NCBI GenBank assembly: GCA_910585665.1
Contig: CAJUFI010000014.1
Coordinates: 1-22,657 of the forward strand
Source: an uncultured Acetatifactor sp.
Lineage (GTDB): Bacteria > Bacillota > Clostridia > Lachnospirales > Lachnospiraceae
Reading direction: 5' to 3'
Length of the DNA: 22,657 nt
Under the pieces are notes generated by a model. It worked only from the letters and a program-made list of their open reading frames with translations, was not told the DNA's origin and searched no databases. Position numbers and translations under genes: made by a program. Shown here in pieces: positions 1 to 8,182 of the stretch (position 1 is the first letter of the stretch; each line of letters begins with the position of its first letter).

Positions 1-2
1 GT

Positions 3-65
3 ATGGGAGCTTTTGTAAAGGGGCTGATCCTTGGGAAGAGGGGGAGTTTTGAAAAGTATTTCTGA
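3..65 (+). CDS. possible 3' end of an upstream gene
   Basis: A short open frame at the left edge reads MGAFVKGLILGKRG and ends at a TGA at 63-65, just as homology between the two downstream repeat units begins. It could be the C-terminus of a longer protein cut by the window edge. The sequence is too short to assign, and it may be chance. No start context is visible. Confidence 0.2.
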   Translation: MGAFVKGLILGKRGSFEKYF

Positions 66-216
66 AAAATATCATATACAATGGGCTAAGAGATGGATGG
101 ACGAAGCATCGAAGGGGGTGCTTCCATTGGATTAAATTTTCAGAAGCTGCCATATACGAGCTTGATGACAGGGTAGTTTGTTGAAAAGAGTATTAGGTAG
201 ATTCTGTTTTCTGTGG

Positions 217-222
217 TATAGT
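217..222 (+). promoter_or_regulatory. possible extended -10 promoter of unit 1
   Basis: TGGTATAGT (214-222) contains TATAGT preceded by TG plus one base, an extended -10 form, about 73 nt before the start of the small secreted gene. No good -35 is seen at 17 nt. In unit 2 the matching site is TACAGT (3830-3835), weaker, and is followed by a 75-bp insertion. A GGGAG ribosome binding site precedes the ATG at 295. Confidence 0.35.
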
Positions 223-294
223 TACATACAACAGGAGGGGTAGAATTACTGAGTTGTGTAATTATTCATTGATAAATGATGAAGGGAGAGTTTT

Positions 295-877
295 ATGAAG
301 GTTAAAAGAGCTTTATCGGCGTTATTATGTTCAGGCATGTTGATGCTTTCTGTAATACCCGCATCAGCGGGGGATTGTTCGCATGTTCATTGGAACGAAG
401 TAATTGAAAATGGATGTGACTCTCTAAACTCAGAAGAGCATGAATACTATGTAAAATGGATTTATCCGTAGTTCCCGCTAGTTAATTCCCTCTACATCTT
501 TCAGATATTTATGTTTAGCGGAATTATCTACTGATTCTGCTACGTAGAATGAAATTAATTTTATTTCTATCTACAAAGAGATTTACAGCAGTTAGTATCA
601 TATGACTGTTGAAAAGCCTTTATTTATACGTATATGCAAACTTTCATATGTTGCCCTACATTGTAGAAAGAATTATATAGCGGGAACTACGGTTTATACA
701 TGTGTGACATGTAAAGAAATAGTCAGAACTGTAAGAGAGTCAAAAGGAACAGAGAGACATTCCAGGGTGACTATCGCTGATTTGGGTCATGTAGGCTCAA
801 TGTCACATAAATATAGAACACAATGTACAAAGTGCGGATATACTGTTGACGTGATAGTGCCATGTGCAGACCATTGA
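295..877 (+). pseudogene. small secreted cysteine-rich protein, interrupted by a MITE-like insertion
   Basis: The frame opens at ATG 295 after a GGGAG site with a signal peptide (KR, then LSALLCSGMLMLSV, cleavage after ASA near residue 25) and stops at TAG 469-471 after 58 residues. That stop is inside an inserted element at 466-692. Removing the element plus one 5-bp target copy (232 nt) rejoins the frame into exactly 117 codons, the same length as the sister gene at 3982-4332. The restored mature protein is about 91 residues with CVTC and CTKC knuckles and a last cysteine near the end (PCADH), which looks like an extracytoplasmic metal-binding or disulfide-stabilised module. I do not recognise the family. 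The segment after the insert stays open in a shifted frame (602-877) but has no signal peptide. It lies directly upstream of the lipoprotein gene at 979. Confidence 0.8.
466..692. mobile_element. 227-bp MITE-like element with TIRs and 5-bp target duplication
   Basis: The ends are perfect 15-bp inverted repeats, CCGTAGTTCCCGCTA at 466-480 and its reverse complement at 678-692. The inverted repeat extends to about 31 bp with four mismatches. The element is flanked by direct copies of TTTAT at 461-465 and 693-697, the expected target-site duplication. The interior is AT-rich and has no transposase frame, so the element is non-autonomous. The sister gene in unit 2 lacks it, giving an empty-site comparison. 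The transposase family that moves it cannot be named from this window. Confidence 0.85.
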
Positions 878-927
878 TTTGAAAATCGGGTTTCTGCAGT
901 GGCCATGCCGTTTCATCAGGAAGAGCC

Positions 928-959
928 AAAGAAGGGGAGTGTAGCGCCTCCTCTTCTTT
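928..959 (+). terminator. intercistronic terminator or attenuator hairpin, unit 1
   Basis: AAAGAAGGGGAG (928-939) pairs with CTCCTCTTCTTT (948-959) to give a 12-bp stem with one G-U pair and an 8-nt loop, ending in TTTT. It sits between the small secreted gene and the lipoprotein gene, just before the GGGAG ribosome binding site at 964-968. It is conserved base for base in unit 2. It could lower expression of the second gene or be a partial terminator. The U-tract is short. Confidence 0.55.
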
Positions 960-978
960 TGATAGGGAGAAGACATAC

Positions 979-3369
979 ATGGCAAAAAGAGAACATGGAG
1001 CGCCAGGCAGATACGCCATCATAGCAGCGTTATTATGCATCGCCTTAGGAGCGCTGACAGCCTGCGGGCGGAAGGAGGAGCCTACGGAGACGCAGCTGGG
1101 CATAGACGGCTATGTCTATGTCCCCAGGCTGCTCGATACATCCGCTGTCGATACATACGGCAATAAATATATGAAAATAGATTATCTTAAGGTAGTGGGA
1201 AACAACCTGTATTATCTTCATCGTGATGAAGGGTCCGGCAGTACCCTGGAACGGATCCCGCTTCCAGAGGAGGCGGAGATGCCAGGGCTTCAGGGGATTG
1301 ATTTTGGCGCAGGGGAAAGGCTGCTGGATTTTTCGGGAGGCAGTTATGCATATTCGGAGGAGGCGCTGGAAGGGCAGCGCTATTCTGTTTCGATGCACGA
1401 CTATACTGTTGATGAGGAGCAAAATATATACGCGGTTGTCAGTGAGAACAGATATAGCGGGATAAATGTGAGTGAAAGCAAGGAGCTGCTGTGCAGGTAT
1501 GGGGCGGACGGACAGCCGGGCTACCGGATGCCGCTGGATGGGGCCAAGGTGAACGGGATGGTCCCGTATGGGTCCGGGAGCCTGCTGCTGCTGACTGAGG
1601 ATGAAATCAGGAAGATAGACGCGGACGGAAACGTGGCGGAGAGGGTAAGCATAGAGGAATACAGAAGCGGGAGGGACATAGTTTCCGAGAGGCTGTACGG
1701 GGAGCCCGGAGGAAGGATCTATTATGTAATCTATTACATAGATGCTACCTGGGAAGTCATGGAGCTGGTGGCGGAAGGGGGCATGAGGCTGCGGGAAGTA
1801 CAGGGGTTTGTCTGGAAGAACAACGTGGACACGAACATCCAGGGGTGCCATGACGGAGACTTGTACTTCACCCTACATTCAGACGACACGCTGTACCTCT
1901 TCGATGGGGAGGAAGGCGCTGCCAGGAAGGTGCTGCGCTGGGAGGACAGCGACATCTTCAACTCTTCTGTCGAGCAGCTGTGGCCGGCGGGGGAGGACGG
2001 GATCCTGGCACACTGTCTTTCCAACAATGGAAATTCCGGCTCCAGGGAAGAATGGTACCTGCTGGTCAGGACGCCGGTGGAGGAGCTGCCGGAGAAGGAG
2101 CTGGTCGTGCTGGCGTCCTTTAGTCCTGATTTGGACCTGCGGAGTGCCGTGGTGGAGTACAACAGGCAGAGCGAGAGGTACCATTGTATCATCGAGCAGT
2201 ATGGGCATGTCCCGGGGACGGGAGATGATACAGGGGCCAGCATCCGCCTGGATGCCGCGCTGCTGTCGTCATCGCCGCCGGATATCCTGGATCTATGGTC
2301 GGTGGACATCTATAAATACGCGGAGAAGGGTGTCCTGGAGGACCTGTCCCCCTATATTGAGGGCAGCGGGACGGTTCGCAGGGAGGACTTCCTGGACGGG
2401 GTGCTGGAGGGCTACACCATAGGCGGGAGCCTGGTATGCGTCCCGACACGCTTCGGCCTTAACACCATTGTGGGCCGGGACAGCCAGACAGGCCTCCTGG
2501 AGGGCTGGGGGATTGAGGACGTGTACACGCTGATGGAGAGCCATCCGGAAATGACGGAGCTGGTCAGCAGCGGATTCAGGAGGCTGGACGGTCCGGAAGG
2601 AGGGAGGGCCGAGGGGAAAGGGAGGGACTACATGCTGAAGGAGTTCTTCCCGGCATATTACCTGGAGCGGTTCGTAGATTGGGAGGCCGGGGAGTGCAGC
2701 TTCGACAGCGGGGAGTTCAGGGAGCTCCTACTGTGGCTGGAAGGGCATGTGGAGAAGGAGCAGCCGGAAACGGCGATAGGCGGAACCACATGGGTGTCGG
2801 ACTATGTCCCGGAAGATGCCCTGCTGATGGAGGCAAGAGGGGTAGAGTTCGACGATCTTCTCCAGATAGAGGTCCAGATCGGCGGGAAGGCCAGGTTCCT
2901 GGGCTTTCCCACAGCGGACGGCAGGGGGACGGCCGCCTGCAGGGTCATGGACAAGCTGGGCATGGTCTCCCATAGCCTTCATAAAGAGGGCGCATGGGAC
3001 TTCCTGGAGTACTTTATCTCCAGGGGGGCAGAGGATAGCTATTATCTGCCGACCCAGATATCCTTGCTCAGGGACATGGCGGAAAAAGCGGCAGATCCCC
3101 AGCCGGGTATGTTGACTGACCATTACAGTGTACGGATAGGAATAGGCGATGACGTGCACGAGGTGGATGAATTCCCGCAGTACCTGGCAGATGCCCTGAT
3201 GGAGCAGATAGAGGGCATGGACTTCAGGCCCCGTTCTGCGGCGGAGGAGCAGATTATCGAGATAGTGGCGGAAGAGGCGGACATCTATTACAAAGGGGAC
3301 AAGAGCCTGGAGGATGTGACGGCGGTCATCCAGAACAGGGTGGAGCTGCTGCTGAAGGAGGCGCATTGA
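979..3369 (+). CDS. lipoprotein with C-terminal extracellular solute-binding domain
   Basis: This is a 796-residue surface lipoprotein. Residues 1-29 form a lipoprotein signal: basic start, hydrophobic run IIAALLCIALGA, lipobox LTAC with Cys29 as the lipidated residue. Residues about 40-370 are made of short strand-like blocks with repeated Y/L-Y-L and D-G turns, suggesting a beta-propeller-like region. From about 374 (KELVVLASFSP) to the end it resembles family 1 solute-binding proteins, with the typical AALLSSSPPDILDL and KGVLEDLSPYIEG segments. A GGGAG site lies 5' of the ATG. No permease or ATPase gene adjoins it, so ligand and transport role are unknown. It may bind a ligand for sensing rather than import. 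A frameshifted tandem paralogue lies at 4433-6800. Confidence 0.85.
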   Translation: MAKREHGAPGRYAIIAALLCIALGALTACGRKEEPTETQLGIDGYVYVPRLLDTSAVDTYGNKYMKIDYLKVVGNNLYYLHRDEGSGSTLERIPLPEEAEMPGLQGIDFGAGERLLDFSGGSYAYSEEALEGQRYSVSMHDYTVDEEQNIYAVVSENRYSGINVSESKELLCRYGADGQPGYRMPLDGAKVNGMVPYGSGSLLLLTEDEIRKIDADGNVAERVSIEEYRSGRDIVSERLYGEPGGRIYYVIYYIDATWEVMELVAEGGMRLREVQGFVWKNNVDTNIQGCHDGDLYFTLHSDDTLYLFDGEEGAARKVLRWEDSDIFNSSVEQLWPAGEDGILAHCLSNNGNSGSREEWYLLVRTPVEELPEKELVVLASFSPDLDLRSAVVEYNRQSERYHCIIEQYGHVPGTGDDTGASIRLDAALLSSSPPDILDLWSVDIYKYAEKGVLEDLSPYIEGSGTVRREDFLDGVLEGYTIGGSLVCVPTRFGLNTIVGRDSQTGLLEGWGIEDVYTLMESHPEMTELVSSGFRRLDGPEGGRAEGKGRDYMLKEFFPAYYLERFVDWEAGECSFDSGEFRELLLWLEGHVEKEQPETAIGGTTWVSDYVPEDALLMEARGVEFDDLLQIEVQIGGKARFLGFPTADGRGTAACRVMDKLGMVSHSLHKEGAWDFLEYFISRGAEDSYYLPTQISLLRDMAEKAADPQPGMLTDHYSVRIGIGDDVHEVDEFPQYLADALMEQIEGMDFRPRSAAEEQIIEIVAEEADIYYKGDKSLEDVTAVIQNRVELLLKEAH

Positions 3370-3981
3370 GCTGGTGGCTGGCGGGGAAGGCATTTCAGGG
3401 ATTGTTTTGGGGGCAGGGAAAGGTTCAATCGGAAATGAGGAATTGTTTTCCTTCCCCACCAACGCCCCTTACAATTCTGCAGGCTTCCAAAGTTTTCAGG
3501 ATACCCACATCCTTTATGCGTACTGTTAGGTACTTTTTTATGGGACTGAAAAACCAGGATATGGCTGCCTCTGCGATTCGGAGAAGGTGTTCAACCTATT
3601 GTGCATAAAATGACGGAATAGAGAGAAATATTGCGGGATGAGGTCGGAAAAGGTACCACTTGAGGTCACCATATTGCCTTTCTGAAAAATGTCATATGCA
3701 ATGAGTTAAGAGATGGATGGACGAAGCAGCGAAGGGGGTGATTCCATTGGACTAAATTTTCAGAAGCTATCACATATGGAACTCGGGTAGTTTGTTGCTA
3801 AGAGTATATGTAGATTCTTTTTTCTGTGGTACAGTACCTAAGTGAAGTATCATATTCAGGGCAGAAAGAAAGAGCTAGAACTTGCTGCCACGTAAGTGGC
3901 TTGGTACAATTCATACAACACGATGGATAGATTTACTGACTTGTGCAATTAATCACTGGTGAATGATGAAAGGAGAATTTT
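3370..3981. other. intergenic region between the two units
   Basis: Positions 3378-3679 are unique to this gap. No convincing gene is present, only a minus-strand open stretch near 3420-3530 that I cannot assign. From 3680 the upstream region of unit 2 begins, matching 60-294 of unit 1. No clear terminator follows the lipoprotein gene. Confidence 0.6.
3834..3908. repeat. 75-bp insertion in the leader of unit 2
   Basis: Relative to unit 1, which reads GGTATAGTTACATACAAC, unit 2 has extra sequence bounded by direct copies of GGTACA at 3828-3833 and 3903-3908. It contains a small hairpin, GCCAC-GTAA-GTGGC. It falls between the presumed -10 and the small gene, so it lengthens the 5' leader. It could be a duplication or an excised-element scar. 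Confidence 0.5.
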
Positions 3982-4332
3982 ATGAAAGTAAAAAGAACTT
4001 TATCGGCATTATTGTGTTCAGGCATGTTGATGCTTTCTGCGATGCCTGTATCAGCGGCGGATTGTTCGCATTCTCATTGGAGTTCATCAACTTCAAATGA
4101 TGCGTATCAAAGTATAGATTCAGAGTAGCATGAAATATTTTGTATAAAAGTCCTTAAATGCGAGGCATGTCATAAATTAGTATCTATAAAAGAATCAAAA
4201 GGAACAGAGAGTCATTCCAGGGTGACTGTAGCTGATTTGGGACATGTAGGCGCATTCTCACATAAATATAGAACAGAATGTACAAAGTGCGGATATTCTG
4301 TTGACGTGATAGTGCCATGTGCAAACCATTGA
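3982..4332 (+). pseudogene. small secreted cysteine-rich protein with in-frame amber codon
   Basis: A single frame of 117 codons runs from ATG 3982 (AGGAG site upstream) to TGA 4330-4332, broken only by TAG at 4126-4128 (codon 49). Unit 1 has GAG (Glu) at the corresponding place, so one substitution explains it. The signal peptide (MKVKRTLSALLCSGMLML, cleavage after VSA) and the cysteine pairs CEAC and CTKC match the sister gene. As written it makes a 48-residue product consisting mainly of the signal peptide. Suppression or recoding of the amber is possible but nothing here supports it. Confidence 0.8.
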
Positions 4333-4381
4333 TTTGAGAATCGGGTTCCGGCGTGGCTATGCTATTTCATCAGGAAGAGCC

Positions 4382-4413
4382 AAAGAAGGGGAGTGTAGCG
4401 CCTCCTCTTCTTT
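4382..4413 (+). terminator. intercistronic terminator or attenuator hairpin, unit 2
   Basis: This is the same 12-bp stem as at 928-959, with identical sequence and loop, between the amber-containing small gene and the second lipoprotein gene. Confidence 0.5.
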
Positions 4414-4432
4414 TGATAGGGAGAAGACATAC

Positions 4433-6800
4433 ATGGCAAAAAGAGAACATGGAGCGCCAGGCAGATACGCCATCATAGCAGCGTTATTATGCATCGCCTT
4501 AGGAGCGCTGACAGCCTGCGGGCGGAAGGAGGAGCCTACGGAGACGCAGCTGGGCATAGACGGCTATGTCTATGTCCCCAGGCTGCTAGATACATCCGCT
4601 GTCGATACATACGGCAATACATATAGAAAAATAGCTTGTCTTAAGGTGTTGGGAAATAGCCTGTATTATCTTCGAAATGAAGAGTCCGGCAGTACCCTGG
4701 AACGAATCCCGCTTCCGGAGGGGGCAGAGATGCCGGGGCTTCAGGGAATCGATTTTGGCGCAGGGGAAAGGCTGCTGGATTTTTCGGGAGACAATTATGC
4801 ATATTCGGAGGAGGCGCTGGAAGGGCAGCGTTATTCTGTTTTTGTGTACGACTATACTGTTGATGAGGATTATAATATATATGCGGTTGTCAGTGAGAAC
4901 AGATATAGCGGGATAAATGTGGGTGAAAGCAGGGAGATGCTGTGCAGATATGGGGCGGACGGACAGCTGTGCTACCGGATGCCGCTGGATGGGGCCAAGG
5001 TGAACGGGATGGTTCCATATGGGTCCGGGAGCCTGCTGCTGCTGACTGAAAACGAGATCCGGAAGATAGACGCGGACGGCAACGTGGCAGAGAGGGTGGG
5101 CATAGAGGAATACAGAAGCGGGAGGGACATAATTTCTGAGAGGCTGTACGGGGAGCCCGGAGGAAGAATTTATTATGTAATCCGTTACGGAGATCTTGCC
5201 TGGGAAGTCATGGAGCTGGTGGCGGAAGGGGGCATGAGGCTGCGGGAAGTACAGGGGTTTGTCTGGAAGAACAACGTGGACACGAACATCCAGGGGTGCC
5301 ATGACGGAGACTTGTACTTCACCCTACATTCAGACGACACGCTGTACCTCTTCGATGGGGAGGAAGGCGCTGCCAGGAAGGTGCTGCGCTGGGAGGACAG
5401 CGACATCTTCAGCTCCTCCGTTGAGCAGCTGTGTCTGGCGGGGGAGGACGGAATCCTGGCACAGTGTTATTCCAGCAATGGACAGGAAGAATGGTACCTG
5501 CTGGTCAGGACGCCGGTGGGGGAGCTGCCGGAGAAGGAGCTAGTCGTGCTGGCATCCTTGAGCCCCGGTGAGGATCTGCGGAGTGCCGTGGTGGAGTACA
5601 ATAGGCAGAGCGGGAGGTACCATTGCATCATCGAGCAGTATGGGAATGGTTCGGGAACGGGAGGCACCGGGGCCGATGTCCGCCTGGATGCCGCGCTGTT
5701 GTCGTCATCGCCGCCGGATATCTTGGACCTACGGCCGGTGGACATCTATAAATACGCGGAGAAGGGGGTCCTGGAGGACCTGTCTCCCTATATGGAGGGG
5801 AGCGGGACAGTCCGCAGGGAGGATTTCCTGGACGGGCTGCTGGAGGGCTACACCATAAACGGGAGCCTGGTATGCGTCCCGACGCGCTTCGTCCTTAGCA
5901 CCATTGTGGGCCGGGACAGCCAGACAGACCGCCTGGAGGGCTGGGGGATTGATGACGTAGGAGGGTTATCCGGAAATGACGGAGCTGGTCAGCAGCGGAT
6001 CCAGAAGGCTGGACGGGCCGAAAGGAGGGAGGGCCGAGGGGAAAGGAAGGGACTACATGCTGAAGGAGTTCCTCCCGGCATATTACCTGGAGCGGTTCGT
6101 AGACTGGGAGGCCGGGGAGTGCAGCTTCGACAGCGGGGAGTTCAGGGAGCTCCTGCTGTGGCTGGAAGGGCATGTGGAGAAGGAGCAGCCGGAAACGGCA
6201 ACGGGCAGAAGGATAATTTACGAGACGTATTATGCCCCGGAAGATGCCCTGCTGATGGAGGCAAGAGACGTAACGTTTAATAATCTTCTCAGGATAGAGG
6301 CCCAGATCGGCGGGAAGGTCAGGTTCCTGGGCTTTCCCACAGCAGACGGCAGGGGGACGGCTGCCTGTAGGGTCGTGGACAAGCTGGGCATGGTCTCTAA
6401 TGGCCTTCATAAAGAAGGCGCATGGGACTTCCTGGAATACTATATATCCAGAGGGACAGAGGAGAGCTTTTATCTGAATTATCTGCCGACCCGGATATCC
6501 CTGCTCAGGGACATGGCGGAAAAAGCGGCAGCCCCCCAGCCAGGTATGTCAACTTTCCATAGCTCTATATGGATAGGGGACGACAGGCACGAGGTGGATG
6601 AATTTCCGCAGTACCTGGCAGATGCCCTGATGGAGCAGATAGAGGGCATGGACTTCAGGCCCCGTTCTGCGGCGGAGGAGCAGATTATCGAGATAGTGGC
6701 GGAAGAGGCGGACATCTATTACAAAGGGGACAAGAGCCTGGAGGATGTGACGGCGGTCATCCAGAACAGGGTGGAGCTGCTGCTGAAGGAGGCGCATTGA
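4433..6800 (+). pseudogene. second solute-binding lipoprotein, frameshifted
   Basis: This is a paralogue of the 979-3369 lipoprotein with identical first residues, the same lipobox (LTAC) and the same C-terminus. Near 5957-5965 a 20-nt stretch of copy 1 (starting GTACACGCTG) is replaced by AGGAGGGTT, a net loss of 11 nt. The first frame therefore covers about 508 true residues and then runs out of frame to a stop at 6278-6280. The true frame resumes and stays open to 6800. Repairing the shift gives 792 residues. The start at 4433 is chosen over upstream ATGs by the GGGAG site and match to copy 1. The 274-codon C-terminal frame could be started from ATG 5976, but the product would lack a signal peptide. 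Confidence 0.85.
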
Positions 6801-6882
6801 GCTGGTGCGATGCTGCATTAGGGCCTGATTCCCGGCATGGGGAACCGCGGGAAAGGAGGGAGTGCGTAAGAACCTGAAGGAA

Positions 6883-6900
6883 GCCCGCCAGAGGGCGGGC
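6883..6900. terminator. GC-rich hairpin between convergent genes
   Basis: GCCCGCC (6883-6889) and GGCGGGC (6894-6900) form a perfect 7-bp stem with a 4-nt loop. It lies between the plus-strand lipoprotein pseudogene and the minus-strand HicB-like gene. The T-run is poor on both sides (TTCCTT on the minus strand), so terminator function is only plausible. Confidence 0.4.
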
Positions 6901-6912
6901 GAGGAACAGGCT

Positions 6913-7308
6913 CTATAGCTGTATTTTCGCAAGAAGCGCTTCCTGTAGCACCTGAGAGAAGTTCAGATCCATGGACATCGCGGCTTCGTTCAGCCATTCC
7001 GGTATGCTCAAGGTCTTCTTTACCGCTTTTGAATTGGTACGCTTTTTGTAAGCGAGCATATCGAATTCGATTACGGCCAGAAAAGAACCAGGCTCCGGAA
7101 CGATGGCGGCAGGGTTGGACGCAGCGGGGATGGGCTGCCCCTCTTTTTCCCGGCAGACCAGCGCAAGGCCAAGCGCATCCACTGCCATCTCATAGGCCTG
7201 GGCCATGTCGTCGCCCTGGGTAAGGCATTCCGGGATATCGGGGAAAGAGATCCAGAAGCCACCCTCTTCTGCTTTGTGGAACAATGCAGGGTAGAACAAT
7301 CTGTTCAT
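6913..7308 (-). CDS. hicB: HicB-family antitoxin-like protein, no HicA beside it
   Basis: This 131-residue protein has the HicB layout. Residues about 1-55 form the degenerate RNase H-like fold (FHKAEEGGFWISFPDIPECLTQ, then a helix DDMAQAYEMAVDALG). Residues about 98-130 form a C-terminal DNA-binding segment (LSIPEWLNEAAMSMDLNFSQVLQEAL) of ribbon-helix-helix type. In known systems HicB neutralises the HicA mRNA interferase and represses its own operon. AGGAGG lies 7 nt before the start. HicA normally sits next to HicB, but here the upstream side holds only a 17-codon frame (7337-7390) and then an ABC ATPase fragment. The gene is thus an orphan, either a leftover or a stand-alone regulator. 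Confidence 0.8.
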   Translation of the reverse strand: MNRLFYPALFHKAEEGGFWISFPDIPECLTQGDDMAQAYEMAVDALGLALVCREKEGQPIPAASNPAAIVPEPGSFLAVIEFDMLAYKKRTNSKAVKKTLSIPEWLNEAAMSMDLNFSQVLQEALLAKIQL

Positions 7309-7396
7309 ATAACGCCTCCTTTTTGGGGTGGCGGAGCTATCTGAGCCCCGCCTGTTTCAGGATAGCCTGTTCAAGTCCTTTCCGGCTCATACGCGC

Positions 7397-7668
7397 TCAT
7401 GGGCCAGGATACCAGTGGGATGAGCGAAAAAGAGAGGGCATTCTGCAGGAACCGGAATATCGGCTTTGTCTTCCAGAGCTTCCACCTGATCCAGGAGCTT
7501 TCCGCTCTGGACAACGTGAAATTGAGCATCCAGTTCTACAATCTGCATGAGAAAAAGAAGATTCCAGGCAGAATAGCAACGGAACGGAGCAGAGAGGTAT
7601 TGATGTCCCTGGGGATGGAGCAGCATATCCATAAACGGCCTATGCAGCTTTCCGGTGGCCAGAAGCTA
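7397..7668 (+). pseudogene. fragment of an ABC transporter ATPase (MacB/LolD type)
   Basis: The frame reads as the middle of a lipid- or peptide-type ABC ATPase: GQDTSGMSEKER, the Q-loop region NIGFVFQSFHLIQELSALDN, and the signature LSGGQ at its end. Walker A before it and Walker B after it are both missing. At about 7667 the homology stops abruptly and the sequence continues as the antisense of an unrelated AAA-ATPase-like fragment. It is a dead piece created by rearrangement, with no ribosome binding site. Confidence 0.85.
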
Positions 7669-7871
7669 TCCATCAGCTCCTTATTCGGAACAAGCACTTT
7701 TCCGTTCTCATAGGTCAGAAGCCCATAGACGACCATGGCAGAATAAATTTGGTTCTTCGTATTTCTTTCCATGGAGACAGCATTATACTGCCCGATATCG
7801 GCAGCGACCCGCTCCCCGGACACCATGAGAATTAAATCGTCCCGCACATTCTCAATGTTAATAGCCGTCAT
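7666..7871 (-). pseudogene. internal fragment of an AAA-ATPase-like/DUF1703 protein
   Basis: From 7871 down to about 7667 the minus strand encodes VRDDLILMVSGERVAADIGQY, then IYSAMVVYGLLTYENGKV, then VPNKELMDS. This is the central part of the multi-copy AAA-ATPase-like proteins with C-terminal PD-(D/E)XK domains found in Clostridia and Bacteroidetes. The N-terminal ATPase portion and the nuclease-like end are absent. It abuts the ABC fragment head-on. The frame continues past the junction to 7536 only as nonsense. Confidence 0.75.
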
Positions 7872-8182
7872 ACCAGATGCGGAGATCGTCGCGGCTAAAT
7901 TTGGGAAGGGCTAACCATTTACAAGCCTCCTTCGGTTCCTGTCTATGATGAATATCATAACATGAACCTGGAAAAGCTTCAAGAGGCTCGAACTTTTTCC
8001 TGCCCACCTTTTGGCCGAGCCGAATCTGCCCGGCCTTGCCGCTCAGGCAATATCAGAAAGGGGGGTTGGGGAAGCGGGGCATTCTTCGATAAGATGGCGC
8101 TAGGTTTTGCTGACGACCTCATAGATGTGCCGTCTGCGTCATCGCCGCAGCAAGCCGGCGGAGCGGATAGCTGAATTGTCAA
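7872..8182. other. gene-poor stretch with an orphan start site
   Basis: No intact gene is present. On the minus strand a GGAGG site precedes ATG 7918, which opens a 7-codon frame ending at 7895. Together with the promoter at 7954-7982 this looks like a surviving gene start whose body was lost next to the AAA-ATPase-like fragment. The rest (7983-8182) shows nothing I can assign. Confidence 0.5.
7954..7982 (-). promoter_or_regulatory. sigma-A type promoter upstream of the orphan start
   Basis: Read on the minus strand, TTGAAG (7982-7977) and TATGAT (7959-7954) are separated by 17 nt. A GGAGG site and ATG (7918) follow at normal distance, but only seven codons remain open. Confidence 0.55.

Larger units (their letters stand above)
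60..3377 (+). repeat. tandem duplicated two-gene unit, copy 1
   Basis: Positions 60-3377 and 3680-6808 align along their length, including the upstream region, the small secreted gene, the intercistronic hairpin and the lipoprotein gene. Similarity starts at TTCTGAAAAAT (60 and 3680) and ends just after the lipoprotein stop at GAGCTGGTG. Most of the alignment differs by scattered substitutions, but three stretches of over 200 bp are identical, which suggests gene conversion. Copy 1 is longer in the small gene because of an inserted element. Confidence 0.9.
3680..6808 (+). repeat. tandem duplicated two-gene unit, copy 2
   Basis: This is the partner of 60-3377. It has the same gene order and hairpin, but both genes are damaged: an amber codon in the small gene and a frameshift in the lipoprotein gene. 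It has a 75-bp insertion in the leader and lacks the MITE. Confidence 0.9.

Noticed and set aside
4126..4128. Pyrrolysine or other amber recoding in the small secreted gene
   Set aside because: One substitution from the GAG in the sister gene explains the codon, the sister gene is also broken, and there is no sign of recoding machinery in the window.
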